A DNA stretch of 64,000 bases from Rutidosis leptorrhynchoides (GCF_046630445.1 NC_092340.1:36540001-36604000); one strand, 5' to 3'; counted from the first letter of the stretch, positions 35,858 to 48,760 are shown. Program-made: numbers and translations. Notes: generated by a model from the letters alone, not told the origin.

Positions 35858-36800
35858 ATATAAATGATGATTCATCTTCTAGCATATAACTTATGTTTAA
35901 GATATTATCCAAAGTGTAATTTTTGAGGGAACCAGTAAAGTAAATAAGTAATAATGTAGGTTGATACTTGATATATATAGTATCAAGAGGGTCATAAATT
36001 TACTCGAAGTTAGAATGGTTGTATTCAGATAGACCTATACCTTTTTTTATTTTTTTGCGAAAACACCTCCCCTGGTTAATCCATGTAAAAAAAACAAGTA
36101 CAAACCGATACAAAAAAATCAAAACGAGCGCTAGCCAAACTAAACAAATCTAAAACAATCAATCTCGTCAACAGGATGAAGACACGTTTACCTAGACTAC
36201 AAAGCAGATCTAAGTCTACAACAAACGTAATCTACAGTATCGGCTATGCCAAACAAAACAACGAACTAAACAACCCGCAACGGTAACGGGGAGAACGCCG
36301 ACCACCACCACAACAAAATAAACAACGGGAGACTCGACCACCGCAAGGCAACACAAGTTGCTGCAAATGAATATAACTTTACACCAAATATTTATCTGGT
36401 GAAATATTCACCTATGAATATTAAGTATAACAAAGCATGCTTTTCCGTTCAAAATTATACTTCCCCCTTACTAATGTAACAAAATATACAAACTCAAGTT
36501 TATACAACCTTTCACATATAAAATTAAACTATGGTTGCCTGTATTCTTTATATTAGTATTTAGAAGTTTCACACATCATGCAAACTAATCGTCTATGTAA
36601 AAAAGGAAACTGATTCACTGCATGTAATAATTCCAAAAAACCTACTGCAACCTGACTTTGCAGGAAATGAATTTGTTACATTGTTGCAAAACAATTTGCA
36701 GTTTGCTCATTTTCAATAAAGAGCATGCAAGAAGTTGTAAAGTTATAAACTTTAATGTTTATTTTCAAACTAGTGAAGTAAGTAATTGTTTTGCAGCAAG
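35858..36800. other. Intergenic with a possible LINE 3' end
   Basis: No gene recognised. At 36042-36360 a T-rich start (minus-strand poly(A)) is followed by a less AT-rich stretch that may be a minus-strand LINE fragment; no clear target duplication was found. Confidence 0.35.
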
Positions 36801-36807
36801 GTCACGA

Positions 36808-36975
36808 CACTACTAGAAAAAGAGCTTTTCCAGACGACACCTTTCCGGACGACATTTATCGTCCACAAAAGTCAGCTAAATGACAAAAAAAAAACAGCTT
36901 TCCAGTCTCGCTTTTTGACCGGACTTTTCCGGACGACTCCATGTCGTTCGGAAAGGTGCCCGACAGAATTGCATA
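36808..36975 (+). mobile_element. CACTA (En/Spm-like) terminal fragment
   Basis: Starts CACTACTAGAAAAAGAGC, the typical CACTA end, followed by sub-terminal repeats around ttccggacgac. The other end was not found nearby, so it is truncated. It lies about 200 bp past the stop of the ALP1-like gene. Confidence 0.65.
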
Positions 36976-37186
36976 TATAAAAACTAACTTTAAACAAAAC
37001 TAACTTTAAACATAAAACCAAATTCCTCCATATCGCTAAATCTTTAAGCAAAATCTATAAAAACAACTCTTTGGTAACCTCTCAGATACATCTCATTTGT
37101 AGTTCATGTATGAAAAAAAAAATGTATAAAAACCTACAAAAAAACTCATCAACCTAAACATTAACCAGCAACTCATATCAAAATAG

Positions 37187-40027
37187 TTACGGCGTCGATA
37201 TTCTAGACAGATAATCGGCAACATTCTCCCTCAGTACTACACCATTCTGATCATCATTCGCGTTACAAAACACAGGGCGATAATCCAAGTCACTACAGTC
37301 CGAAAAAACAAGCGTCTCTTGAACTTCATCTTCCATATCAATCAGTATATTATGCAGAATACAACAAGCCAAAATTATCAACGGTAATCTATGTTTATCA
37401 GGCCTCCACAACACTCCTTTAAGTATTTTCCAATTTTCTTTCAGCTTCACAAACGCTTCGTTCGCCACCTTATGCGTTTTAAGCACCATTTCGTTAAATC
37501 TCGATTCAGAGTTCGAAAGATCGTCTCCTCGATACGAAGTTAGCAACCATTTTAACAATGGGAAGCTCGAATTACCGATTATATACTCTGTTATTTCATT
37601 ACCTTCTGCTGTAACTTTTTTTAGCCCGTTTAATCTCTCCCCTTTTTCACATTTTTCAAAAAAAGTTGAACTTTTATGGATCTGTTCGTCGGTCATACGT
37701 CCCGGGCAGCCGCCAAATACGTCAAGAAACCGTAAATCCGCATCCATGATCGCTTGTAACGTCATGCTTTGATTATTCTCCCGGTCACACCAGTAATTAG
37801 TTGACCGGTCAACGGTTGGGAGAGACATTAAAACATGAGTGGTATCAATTGCACCACAACAATTTGGGAGGCCCCAAATTTTTTCGAATTTACATTTTAC
37901 GTCCTCCATTTCGGGTTCAGTTGAAGGCCATTGGATATGGGCTAGACCTTTTGATATCAAGGTGTCTACGAAGCGTTTGGTTAGTTGAGCAACTGTGGTT
38001 TGGTTTAGGCCGAGTGAAATGCCGACCCATTTTAACGATTCGCCTGATCCTAACCTTGTTAGAACAATGGCAACCATATCATGTAGGCTCAACGGGTTCC
38101 CATTTAGGTCGATGAAACTTGAACATTTGGTTATCATTTCTTCTTTAACGAGTGAGCATGTGTATTCGAATGTTTTCATTGACATCTTGAACATGGTCTC
38201 GAATGTTTGTGAATCTGGTGATTCTTTTAAACTTCCTGCGAATAAAAGAAATTAAACATACATGAAATTGATTTAAGTTTATTGAAATCTTGTCTGCACC
38301 TTGAAATGAAAATATCTAGTGAGCTTTGACTTTTACTTTGACTATGACAAATTAAGAAAAAGATGAACTTTCTAATGAAACTGATATCGCATACAGGTCA
38401 CAGTATGGCATAAACATAAATGTAACTAAGATTTTGTTGGATTGAACGTCTTACTACATAGAGTTAATATGATGGTAGCGTTTGTACAGTCAGAGATAGT
38501 TGAATTTTGACTTCAAAAGTCAAACTCGGTAGCAGATATCATCAGTAGCACAAGTAATAACTAGATTCAAGACAACATAAACTAATGTAGTTGGACATTA
38601 ACAGTTCAAGCATAAAGTATTGAACTTGTTAAATAACATTGACTATTTGGGGTTTACAGACGAAGAAGGATCCCTGATTTTAAACGAAAGCATCATAAAC
38701 TAAGTTAAATCATTATATATTTGAGTTTTTCATCTAAACAGTTCCTTGTTAGTGCTCTTCATGCTGGTTTTATGGGAGCATTTGCAAGTTAAGAAATTTT
38801 TACTGAAATTTCTAATGAGACACATAACCTAAGGACTAAGGTGCACAGAGATCCATTTACTGGATTTGCAAAGTTCATGTTGATTTAACAAAAAAATATA
38901 GCTTTTTAAACCCTGAATTTATTTTTTCGAAAAAACATTGAACTGCAGGTCTATCGTTGAATCAACTAATAAGTCATGGATGATGGGTTCAAGTCAAGCA
39001 GACCATCTATTTACAAAAGTGGTACCCAAGCATCAAGCTTGGTGTGGCAGGAACAACCTTTTAGGGGTTAGTGTAAAAGATTCAAAGTTTGACTTTTTAT
39101 TATAATAAGAGTTGCAAAATTAAAACTTAATGAAACTGTATTAAACTAAAATTATGTTTAGGGGTTAAAGCATTTGTATATGTGGCACGAAATTTGATTC
39201 CAAAATTTCACTAAGTTAGAACTTTCAGAGTCTGTCAAACACTTCATTGTTATAAAACATGTAACATGTAAGTTTATTTTCGATAACAAAACACAAAACT
39301 TACAAGCGCGTTATATGCAGCGAAATTGAAAGACTGATTAATTTAACATACGAACATCAAACAGATTTGCAAATCAACAGAAGAAATATATAAAAATAAT
39401 GAAAAAAAATCCCCGAAAAACAACATTTTGAATCATCCCCACAAGTAGTGCCGGATTCAAGAAGATTTTTCGACGAGGGCAAAAAAATTCCACTATAACA
39501 TAGATGTGGCTAGCTAGCAACTTCACATTCAGTTACACTAAACTCGCGTATAAATAAATGAAAAACAAATTCAATTATGTGGGACGACTGACCCGACCAG
39601 ACTGCCCTATGGTGGCTCCACCTAGCCTACAAGACCATAAGTACATTCATAAAGCTTAACAAAAACCAAATAAACGATAAACCGTAGCCACAAAGATCAG
39701 AATCATTATACAGTATATCATAAAGCGCAAAAATCACCTTAAAACAAACATTATAAATCATCCACATAATCACATTCTAAACTAATTAACAGTTACAAAA
39801 TAAACCTAACCACATAAACATGACACATTCAGTGTATTAAAATCAAACTTTCATGAAACCTTTTTTGCAAAAATAAAAACAAACAAACCTTGAAATCTTT
39901 TAGAGAACTGATGCCACCAATCGGAAGGTTGTGGTGGAGATAGCGGCGGAGATGAACTGCCGGTAGTGGTGGTGGTGGTGGTGGTTAAAAGCTTCTTTTT
40001 TGATTTGGTTTTTCTGATGGGTCCCAT
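37187..40027 (-). CDS. ALP1-like protein (domesticated PIF/Harbinger transposase), two exons
   Basis: Exon 1 (39889-40027) encodes MGPIRKTKSKKKLL, a Thr-rich run and SDWWHQFSKRF. A 1653-bp intron (38236-39888, GT...AG) is followed by exon 2 (37187-38235). The joined protein is 395 residues, close to the size I recall for the Arabidopsis ALP1 family. Residues 101-139 form a helix-turn-helix region and about 170-325 a DDE nuclease-like fold (PNCCGAIDTTH, then GGCPGRMTDEQIH, then RPDKHRLPLIILACCILHN). Asp177 and Asp229 align with two catalytic acids, while the third position appears to be Asn305, so nuclease activity is unlikely. ALP1 family members associate with Polycomb PRC2 and oppose silencing in Arabidopsis. 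There are no terminal repeats around it, so this is a host gene. A (TTA/ATA)n tract lies directly upstream of the ATG (40028-40070). The start at MGPIRK matches the family N-terminus; an in-frame upstream Met gives only a repeat-encoded extension. Confidence 0.88.
38236..39888 (-). other. Intron of the ALP1-like gene
   Basis: Minus strand donor CAAG|GTTTGTTTG and acceptor TATTCGCAG|GAAGT. The join restores a Gly codon. No large element is obvious inside. Confidence 0.85.
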
Positions 40028-40084
40028 TATTATTATTATTATTATTATTATATTATTATTATTATTACCAGAAAGAATCAACAA

Positions 40085-40650
40085 AAAATAAAAGTCAAGA
40101 AGAATCAGAGCTGAATGATTTCTTGAAGAATAAAGTCAAATGATTTTTGTGAAATCGAATCGAAGAAGAAAACTGGTTATGGTTAATGAATTTGAAGAGA
40201 GCATGCAATGATGCTTTTTTTTTTTTTGGTTATGATAAAATAAACTTGAATTACGACATTTGATTTATATACTACGGAGTACTAAATACATATAATCCGT
40301 ATCATATACTCCGTAGTAAGATATATGGAGGCATAGAACTTTATTAATCAGATAAGTGATAATTAAATTTCTTAATATTTATTTTGTAGATTTTTAATAA
40401 AGAAATAGTCGGTGTATTACTTGATTGTAGGAATTCTACATGTAACAACGTGGTTGGATTTTTGAAGTTAAATTTTTATATTTTCTTATCTGGAATATAT
40501 TATTGAAATTTAAAGCTAAATTTTCATTTCATATTTTCTTACCTGAATATACTATTGAAACTTGAAAGTGAGTTTGTAACATCATTTAAAAATTATAATA
40601 TCTTAACCAATTATATTCATTTTTTTTATTTTCAACTTAATCAATTATTA
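40085..40650. other. Region upstream of the ALP1-like gene
   Basis: Likely promoter and 5' UTR (nearest the gene), AT-rich beyond. It includes a short hairpin (40269-40319). No other gene seen. Confidence 0.5.
40269..40319. repeat. Short perfect-arm hairpin, MITE-like relic
   Basis: TACTACGGAGTA and TACTCCGTAGTA are 12-bp perfect inverted arms around a 27-bp loop, about 240 bp upstream of the ALP1-like start codon. Confidence 0.6.
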
Positions 40651-40860
40651 TTTTTTTGAAACGCAAACGAAATTTTATTATATATTAAAAGTATACAATG
40701 AAAGGTGAAGGCTACAAAGAAGCCTCACAAACAAAAATACGATACAAGTTACAAAGGGGGCAACCAAGGTAATAGAAATACACGAACGAAACTACAAACT
40801 AAATCACTAGTTATTTAGATAAACACTAGGGTTTGCGATCCAAGATAAACACTAGAGTTT
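40650..40860 (-). mobile_element. Possible 5'-truncated LINE fragment
   Basis: A T run then gaaacgcaaacgaaatttta on the plus strand equals a LINE-like 3' end plus poly(A) on the minus strand. No target duplication was identified. Confidence 0.35.
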
Positions 40861-40969
40861 ATATTATAGTATATTATATTTGGTTTAATTTATATAATAT
40901 AATATTATATAATAGCATATTACATATTTACATATAATATTAATTGTAAAATTTTATATAAATATAACC

Positions 40970-41335
40970 ACTAACCTAGTTATCACTAAGTTCTTGTGAA
41001 ACAGAAGACCCATATTCGAATCTTTGTAACGTTCAAGGTTGAATTAAAATGGGTTCTTGACCGGAGAAAGCGCCAACATGCGCAATTTACCCGGTTATGG
41101 GTCTCGTTGCTCGGGGCTCGCCACTTAGGAGTTTTACTCGATAGTGGACATACAATGTGGTTGTTGCTAGAGAGAGTTTCTCTCCGTATCCAAAAATAGG
41201 AAAACAATTATAAATATAATGATGGTACTGCCAACATCGTCACGATTTGGGTTCCCTCCTAACATGTGTGTAGGTGACATATGATCGTGAAGGTGGTTAA
41301 GTTCTCTTTAGGTGATGCCGATATCGTCGTTCTTA
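40970..41335 (+). mobile_element. SINE-like element(s) with poly(A)
   Basis: Contains a B-box-like attcgaatctttg near 41015 and a body with acccggttatgggtctcg shared with pieces at 43138-43258 and 50155-50275. A second SINE-like tail with ttcttaaaaaaaaa ends near 41345. Confidence 0.45.
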
Positions 41336-41345
41336 AAAAAAAATT

Positions 41346-41743
41346 AGTAATCATATTATGCATTTACGAGATTGTGTATTGTTATCGTTGTTATATTAAT
41401 ACTTGTATTTATCTAATTATAACTCTTGGTGCTATATTTAAGACAAATCTCTCAACGTTAACATCTATTAAAAATCATCAACATAATTAAAACTATTAAA
41501 TATATATTTTTAAATAGTCAATAATAACTAAAATTAACCATTTAATTAACTACTCATTATTTGTTTTAGTTGTTTATTGTTACTCGTAGCTCTAAAAGCA
41601 TCAAGAGTCATGGGTAGGCTTCGGCGTCGGTCACTGGCGACGCTAGGATCCGACTATCGATCGACTCCGCCCTAGTGTCGTTATCGTTGTTGGCTTGTCA
41701 ATGTTCTGACTTCTATATCTCACCATTGGAAAGTATAATTTTC
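41346..41743. other. Intergenic, no gene recognised
   Basis: AT-rich, with a more GC-rich patch at 41610-41690. No protein family recognised. Confidence 0.5.

Positions 41744-41831
<88 letters not shown>
41744..41831. repeat. (TA)n microsatellite
   Basis: About 44 TA units. Confidence 0.96.
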
Positions 41832-41833
<2 letters not shown>

Positions 41834-41970
41834 GTTGCACTGTGTAATTCTTCTCTTTTTTTCGTTTTTATCTTTCTATTCTTTCTTTTTTAGCGTTCTT
41901 TTTAGGAGGTGTGAATAGAAGAAAGGAGAGGTGAATATTTAAAAAGAATGAGAGTTTTATTTGTTATTTG

Positions 41971-42522
41971 AAAAATTGGTCAAAATGTTCTATTTTTTGA
42001 AGTGTTCAACAATATATCCTTAAAATTTTGAAAATGCAAGGAATTCCCTCTGTCCACGCATCACGCACACACATAATGCGCGCAAGCCCGTGCCTGATGC
42101 GTGTGTCGAGATATTCAGCGAGACGACCATTTTCCTCGCAAACTTGCTCCACACACTTGGTGTTTGGTGCCAAAATGTCAGAACTTTGAATGGAAGTATG
42201 TTTTTACTCATAGCTCCGATTGAGTCATCATTTTGTTTTGAAATCATGTATGTTTCGAGATCTATCCGTTGGCTATATCGTAACTATGAGTCAAAAAATA
42301 TATCCATTCAAAGCTCTTGTCCAACAAGCACCGTGCACAGTGCGTGTTGCGTGGTTTTTGGTGCGTGCTTACGACCAAAAATGGTTGTCTCGCTGAATAT
42401 TTCGGAAACACGCATCACACGCGGGTTTGTGCGTGGTCAAGGGGTCATTTTTCGCAATTTCGATTTTTTAAGGACATATTATTAAAGACTTTGAGAAATG
42501 AGCGCATTTTGCCCAATTTCCG
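41971..42522. mobile_element. Foldback element with arms of about 250 bp
   Basis: Nearly the whole 552 bp is one imperfect inverted repeat. For example gagatattcagcgagacgac (about 42107) pairs with gttgtctcgctgaatatttc (about 42383), aattggtcaaaatg pairs with cattttgcccaattt, and atatatcctt pairs with aaggacatat. The loop is about 50 nt. The arms are rich in CpG and ACGCATCACGC-like motifs. The superfamily is uncertain because no clear target duplication was found. The reading frames here are shadows. Confidence 0.75.
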
Positions 42523-43137
42523 TTGTTTTGGGTTGAAATAAATTCGGCCGAAAGTTAAAATCGGCTGAATATTTATTGTTATTTTGGGTTGAAAATTAAA
42601 ATTAACGTACTTAAAAATTTGATTATTCAGTTTATATATTGCTATTATTTAAAATAAACTACATAATAATAGAAGTAATCAATAATAATTAAAAATAATA
42701 TTAGACACTAAACTATTTTTTCAGTTTTCTCTCAAAGTCTTCTTAGACTTTAAAGTTATGCCGAATTAGACCATCGTTAATCCTCGTGCTCTAAGAGACA
42801 TTTTAACTAAAATCTCAATTTCTTTAATTATTATATACAACTTCACCGTCTCAATTTAATAGTCTTTAGACAAAAAATACACAATTTAAGAAAATGTTAT
42901 CATCACCTTTTACTTTTTGTTCGTTTACTCTCTACTTTTTACATACATGTTTTATATTTTTTTTTTAGAACAAGCATATTAAATTGAGACCGAGGATATT
43001 AACATTTCGTGGTACAAAATTACAATAATGCACAACTTGAGGTATTAATGCATTTGGATATATGAAACCAGACTAGATTTTATAATTTATAAAGAATTTC
43101 CCGTGCAAACTTACATACGGACTAATTTTTGTTTTTA
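42523..43137. other. Intergenic, no gene recognised
   Basis: AT-rich DNA without coding or repeat signatures beyond short T runs. Confidence 0.5.
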
Positions 43138-43263
43138 AAAGACAAAACATAAAAGCATTGTACTCGGTTACGGGTCTCGATGCTCGATAACTTGTTACCC
43201 GGGAATTTTACTCGTTAGTAGGGACTCAATGTATTTGTTGCTAGGAGTTAACCAAAAAAAAAT
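43138..43263 (+). mobile_element. SINE 3' part with poly(A)
   Basis: Shares cggttacgggtctcgatgct and the tttgttgctag tail with the SINE at 40970-41200 and ends in ccaaaaaaaaa. Copia K is inserted a few bases after the A tail. Confidence 0.5.
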
Positions 43264-43268
43264 ATTGC

Positions 43269-43784
43269 TGTTAAAATGTATTATTGATTATAACAAGTTT
43301 AGTTTAGAATATTATGTTTCATTTATTCATTTGTGGTATTTCTAGAATGTTTCAGGTTCAATGTTGCTGTCTCTAAAGTTCAAGGACTCAAGGTGACAAA
43401 AGGCTGAAAGTTTATGAGCTGGACTGATGGACTATGCTTATTGGGCTCTTGAATTTAATTTATTGGACTGCTCCTATTGAAGCCCACATTCATTTCATGA
43501 TAGTATTTATACACCTAATTTCTTGTTAGGGTTATCATTCTGGCAGCTTTTTCATTCGGTTGTTTTCATCTGCATATTCAATTCTCTCTAATCATCTTCT
43601 TGATGAATTAGTTCTTTAGATTCTGTAATAGTGATTAAGAGATCAGTTTTGTGTTTCAATCTATTGTTCTTGAAAGATTGATGTCGGTTTCTGTATTTTG
43701 TAAAGGATCTTGCATAATTTGGAGACTAAGTGTTTGATTCTGATAGTTAAAGTTTCTATTTATGATCTGTTGATAATTCTAACA
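43269..43784 (+). repeat. Element K 5' LTR
   Basis: 516 bp, TGTTAAAATG...AATTCTAACA. Confidence 0.96.
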
Positions 43785-43796
43785 TGGTATCAGAGC
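43785..43796 (+). other. Primer-binding site of element K
   Basis: TGGTATCAGAGC directly abuts the LTR; initiator tRNA-Met type. Confidence 0.95.
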
Positions 43797-44300
43797 GGTG
43801 AGGTTTGTTCATGGTGGTTTACTGATCTCTTGGTGATTTCTGCCTTTTTCGAAGAATTAAGGTTTCTTCGATTTCTCTTGTTCAAAGAAGTTTCTAGTGT
43901 TCTTTTGTTCTGTTTGGGTTCGATTGAGAACTTGTGGGTGGTTGATTCTAGATCTGACGTTTGCTGCGAAAAACCTAATTTTTCTCAAATTAGGGTTAGG
44001 GTTTGGTGTTCATCTGGTGATCTGAAGTTCATCACTCCTCTTGTTTTTCATCTGTCTTCCGCTGCTTCATCAATCATTCGTGATTGATTGGTTACATCTT
44101 AAACTCTTCTTTACTTTTATTTGTTTGTGTACTGTATTTGTTATTTCTTAAAGATTTACAACCATGTGCCCAACTCTTGATCCCAATTCATTGAAATTGG
44201 TGAAAACCTGATCAAGCACAGTCAGTTGTAGATCATTAAGTGCTTTCTGTGTTATATTTGATTACTGTTACTTCTTGATTTGTTTTTCTTATTTGTTTAA

Positions 44301-47300
44301 ATGGGGGATAGTGGTGGTTCTACTGGATCTTTAACTCTAATTAATAAACTTGATTTTGGGGATCCTTTGTATTTGCATCAAGTGATACTACATCTGGAAC
44401 ACCTATTATTTCTATAAAACTTAAAGGTACTGAAAACTATAACATTTGGAGTATATCAATGCTTCTTGCATTGGGTACTAAAAATAAACTTGGTTTTATA
44501 AATGGTTCTTGTGTTAAAGTACCACTGATAATGCTCTTGCAAGTCAATGGGATAGATGTAACATTGTAGTGTTATCTTGGATGCTTGGTACTTTATCTGA
44601 AGAGTTGTATAATGGTCAAATTTTTAGTACTAGTGCTTTAACTGTTTGGAATGATTTAAAGGAAACATATGATAAGATTGATGGTTCTGTGATCTTTAAT
44701 TTACATCAGAAAATTAACAGTCTAAAGCAAAATGATAGTCCTCTATCAGAATATTATCATAATCTTAATAGTCTCTGGAAACAATATGATTCAATGGTGT
44801 CCTCACCACCATGCACTTGTGGTGCTAATGCTTGTACTTGTGATGTTTCAAATTCTATTATTCAAAATAACAACAGACTTAAACTAATGCAGTTCTTAAT
44901 GGGTTTAAATGATGTTTATATGTCTGTAAGAAGTAATATTCTGTTAAGGGATCCACTCCACGATGTTAAAACTGCTTATGCTGTTATTTCTAGAGAAGAA
45001 TCACATAGAATTAAAGAGATCAATAATAAAACTCAAACATCAGCTTTTGTAGCTCAAGGTCCAATCAAACATAATAATAACAACAATGTGGCAAACTTTA
45101 ATAACAATAACAGGGGTCCTAATTCAAATTTAAAATGTAAAAAATGCAACAAAATTGGTCACACTATTGAAAGATGTTTTGAGATTGTTGGTTATCCTCC
45201 TAATTTTAAAAGAAACTTCAATAATAATCAAAATAAAAACTTTAACAATAATCAAAACAACTTCAATAATAATAATAATAATAACTTCAAATCTCTGTTT
45301 AACAATCATGCTGCTTCAAATGAAGCAAGCACAAGTAGTTCTTCTCCTATTTCTTTTTCTAATGAGCAGATGCTCAAGCTTCTCAGTCTAATCAATGATG
45401 CTCCAAGTTCTGTTCCCACAAGCTCCATGTCTGCTATGGAAGGTATTTTTTATAATGGAAGTTCTAAATTTAATCTCAACTTTAACAAATTCTTCAAATC
45501 TAATATCACGCAATTCAAACATGTTCACAATGGTTGGATTATTGATTTTGGAGCAAATCAACATATGACTGCAACCAATAAAGGTTTAATTAATGTTGTT
45601 GATATTTCTAATCTTAAATTAACTGTAGGACATCCTAATGGTACTAAAGCTTTAATCAAAGGGATTGGAAATCTTGTGTTAAATAGTTTTATAACTTTAA
45701 AAGATGTTCTTATTGTTCCAGAATATTGTGTGAATCTTATGTCTGTCAACAAATTATCCAAACACAATAATCTAGTTGTCAGCTTTGATGGCACTAAATG
45801 CTTTGTCCAGGATTTGAGGGACAAGAAAATAAAAGGGATTGGTAAAGAAGAAGGTGGTATGTACATCTTTAATAATTCTGAAAGTGAATGTAAGAATAAT
45901 TCTGCTGTCTGTGCAACATCTTAAATTCTGTGGCATATGAGACTTGGTCATCCTTCTGATCAAGTCTTACTTGTACTTAAAAATAAACTTAATCTTAAAA
46001 CTAAAGCTGAAGAAGAACCTTGTGATATTTGTCATAAAGCTAAACAAAGCAGAAGTCCTTTTCCTTTAAGTGAACATAAAACCTCAAGTTTAGGTGAACT
46101 TGTTCATCTGGACTTGTGGAATCCTTTTAAAATTCAAACAAAATAAGGTTTTAAATCTTTCTTAACTGTAGTTGATGATTATTCTAGAGCTGTTTGGGTT
46201 TTCTTAATTAAAACAAAGGATGAAGTGTTTGAAAATATTGTATACTTTGTGCAACTTATTGAAACTCTATTTCAGAAAAAGGTTAAAACTTTCAGAAGTG
46301 ATAATGGAACTGAATTTATAAATCATAAATTTTCTAATTTTACAAATAGTAAAGGAATTATTCATCAAACCACATGTGCATACACACCTCAACAAAATGG
46401 TGTTGTTGAAAGGAAACATAGGCACTTGCTAAATGTAGCAAGAGCACTTATGTTTCAGGGGGGATTACCTCTAAATATGTGGTCTGATTGTATTCTAACT
46501 GCTTGTTATTTAATCAATAGGACACCAACTGTTGTGCTAAATGGAAAGTCTTCTTATGAAATGATTTTTAAATCTGAACCTAATTTCTCTCATTTAAAGT
46601 GTTTTGGGTGTTTATGTTTTTCGGTTGATTTAAATCCTAAAGATAAGTTCAGTAGCAGGTCAATTAAGTGTGTTTTAATTGTTTTTTCAAATGTCAAAAA
46701 GGGTTACAAATTACTTAGTCTTGAAGATAAAAGTGTTTTTTACTCTAGAGATGTAAAATTTTATGAAACTGTTTTTCCTTTAAAACTTAAGTATGCTGCT
46801 ACCAACAAGTTTTTAAATAAACACTTTTCTAATGATTTTTCAAATGATTCTACTTATTCACATTTTTTTGATGATATTTTTGAAAATCACACTCAAAACA
46901 CTTCAAGTCCCAATGATGAAGGGAGAACAAATGATACATGTTATGGCAGTAGTGATAGTTCTCATAATGAGAACAGTCCTACAGCAACACATAATGAAGA
47001 TCAATCTTCAATCCCTGAGGGCAATTCTAATGACACTGATCAAGTTAATAATGTAAGGAGGTCTTCCAGAAACACTGTTTTCCCTAGAAAATATGATGAT
47101 TTTGTTGTAGATGGTAAAGTCAAGTATGGTATTGAAAGAGTTGTAAATTACTCAAACTTGAGTTCTGAAAACTTTTGCTTTGTTTCTAATCTAAATAAAA
47201 CTCTTGAACCAAAAACATATAATCAAGCTTGTAAAGATCCCAACTGGATTGAAGCTATGAATCTTGAAATTGAAGCTTTAAACAGAAATAACACTTGGGA

Positions 47301-48760
47301 AATCACAGATTTACCAGATAACAGAAAACCAATTGACTGTAAATGGATTTATAGAATAAAATATCAATCTAATGGAGAAATTGAAAGGTTTAAAGCAAGG
47401 CTTGTTGCTAAAGGATTTAGTCAAAAAGAAGGAATAGATTATGATGAAACTTTCAGTCCTGTTGTTAAACATGTAACTGTGAGATGTTTTATAACTATTG
47501 CAGTTCAAAATAATTGGCCTTTATATCAGCTTGATATCAATAATGCTTTTCTTTATGGAGAATTGAATGAAGAAATTTATATGAAATTACCTGAAGGATA
47601 TTATACTGATTACAAAGATAAAAACAAAGTCTGCAAGTTAACTAAATCTCTTTATGGTCTTAAACAGGCTCCAAGGCAATGGAATGCTAAACTTAATGAA
47701 GCTCTTTTAGAAAATAATTTTGTTTAGAGTAAATCAGACTATTCTCTTTATACAAAAACTTCTGGAAGTAATTTTATGGCATTACTTGTATATGTAGATG
47801 ATATTGTTATTACTGGAAATGACATTGTTCAAATTGATCAATTCAAGAAGTTTTTGAAATCTAAATTTATGATAAAAGACTTAGGAGAACTTAAATATTT
47901 TTTAGGAATTGAAGTTCTTAAAACTGAAAAAGGTATTTGTTTATCTCAAAGGAAATATTGTCTAGAACTTTTAAATGATTATGGTTTGTTGGGTTGCAAA
48001 CCAATGAGCACTCCTATTGAACCAAATCTGTGTGTTAATTGTGATCCTAGTGATAAAGATCAATTGTTGACCAATGTTACTGAATATCAGAAATTAGTTG
48101 GCAGACTGATTTATTTAACATTAACTAGACCTGACATATCATTTGTTGTTCATATTCTAAGTCAATACATGCATGCACCTTTACAATCTCATTTAAATCT
48201 TGCTTTTAGAACTCTTAAGTACTTAAAAGGTTCTCCGGGTAAAGGAATTCATCTTGTTAAAGGTAATAATCTTGATCTTTATGCATATTGTGATTCTGAT
48301 TGGGCTAAATGTAAAATGAACAGAAAGTCTGTTACAGGGTACTTGGTATTTTTTTTGTGGGTCATTGGTTTCATGGAAAAGTAAAAAAATAATCTGTGGT
48401 TTCTAGATCTTATGTAGAAGCAGAATATAGATCTATGGCTAGTACTGCTTGTGAAATCATATGGATAAAAAATTTGCTTTTAGATTTTGGTATAAAAGTC
48501 AGTTTACCAGTTCAACTTTTATGTGATAATAGTTCTGCAATTCAAATAAGTGCAAATCCAGTTTTTCATTGAAAAACCAAACATTTTGAGATAGATTTGC
48601 ACTATTTAAGGAACAAAATTACAACTGGTGTTATCAAAGTTTTAAAAATTCGATCACTTAATAACTTAAGTGATATTTTGACCAAGGGTGTTTCTATAAG
48701 ACAACATCGTCAGTTGACTAATTGTTTAGGTCTTTTTGATTTATTCCAAACTAAACTTGA
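44301..48760 (+). mobile_element. Element K gag-pol coding region (broken)
   Basis: Starts MGDSGGSTGSLTLINKLDFG, then a copia gag block (TENYNIWSISMLLALGTKNK), an Asn-rich stretch and a zinc knuckle (CKKCNKIGHTIERC, about 45138-45180). The protease region follows near 45535. The integrase has a GAG-pre-integrase motif (LRLGH-type, about 45940) and the core with FRSDNGTEF and [14 protein letters not shown] (46290-46420). The reverse transcriptase spans about 47280-47860 with LLVYVDDIVITGND, and RNase H ends near 48730. The order gag-protease-integrase-RT-RNase H defines Ty1/copia. Fossil with several breaks. Confidence 0.92.

Noticed and set aside
37801-38255. Two plus-strand frames of 86-104 residues
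   Set aside because: They are antisense shadows of exon 2 of the ALP1-like gene.
42090-42541. Frames of 74-131 residues with Cys-rich content
   Set aside because: They lie in the arms of the foldback element and mirror each other.
43710-44087. 125-residue frame after the 5' LTR of element K
   Set aside because: It starts in the LTR and spans the primer site and leader; no family resemblance. Leader sequence, not a gene.
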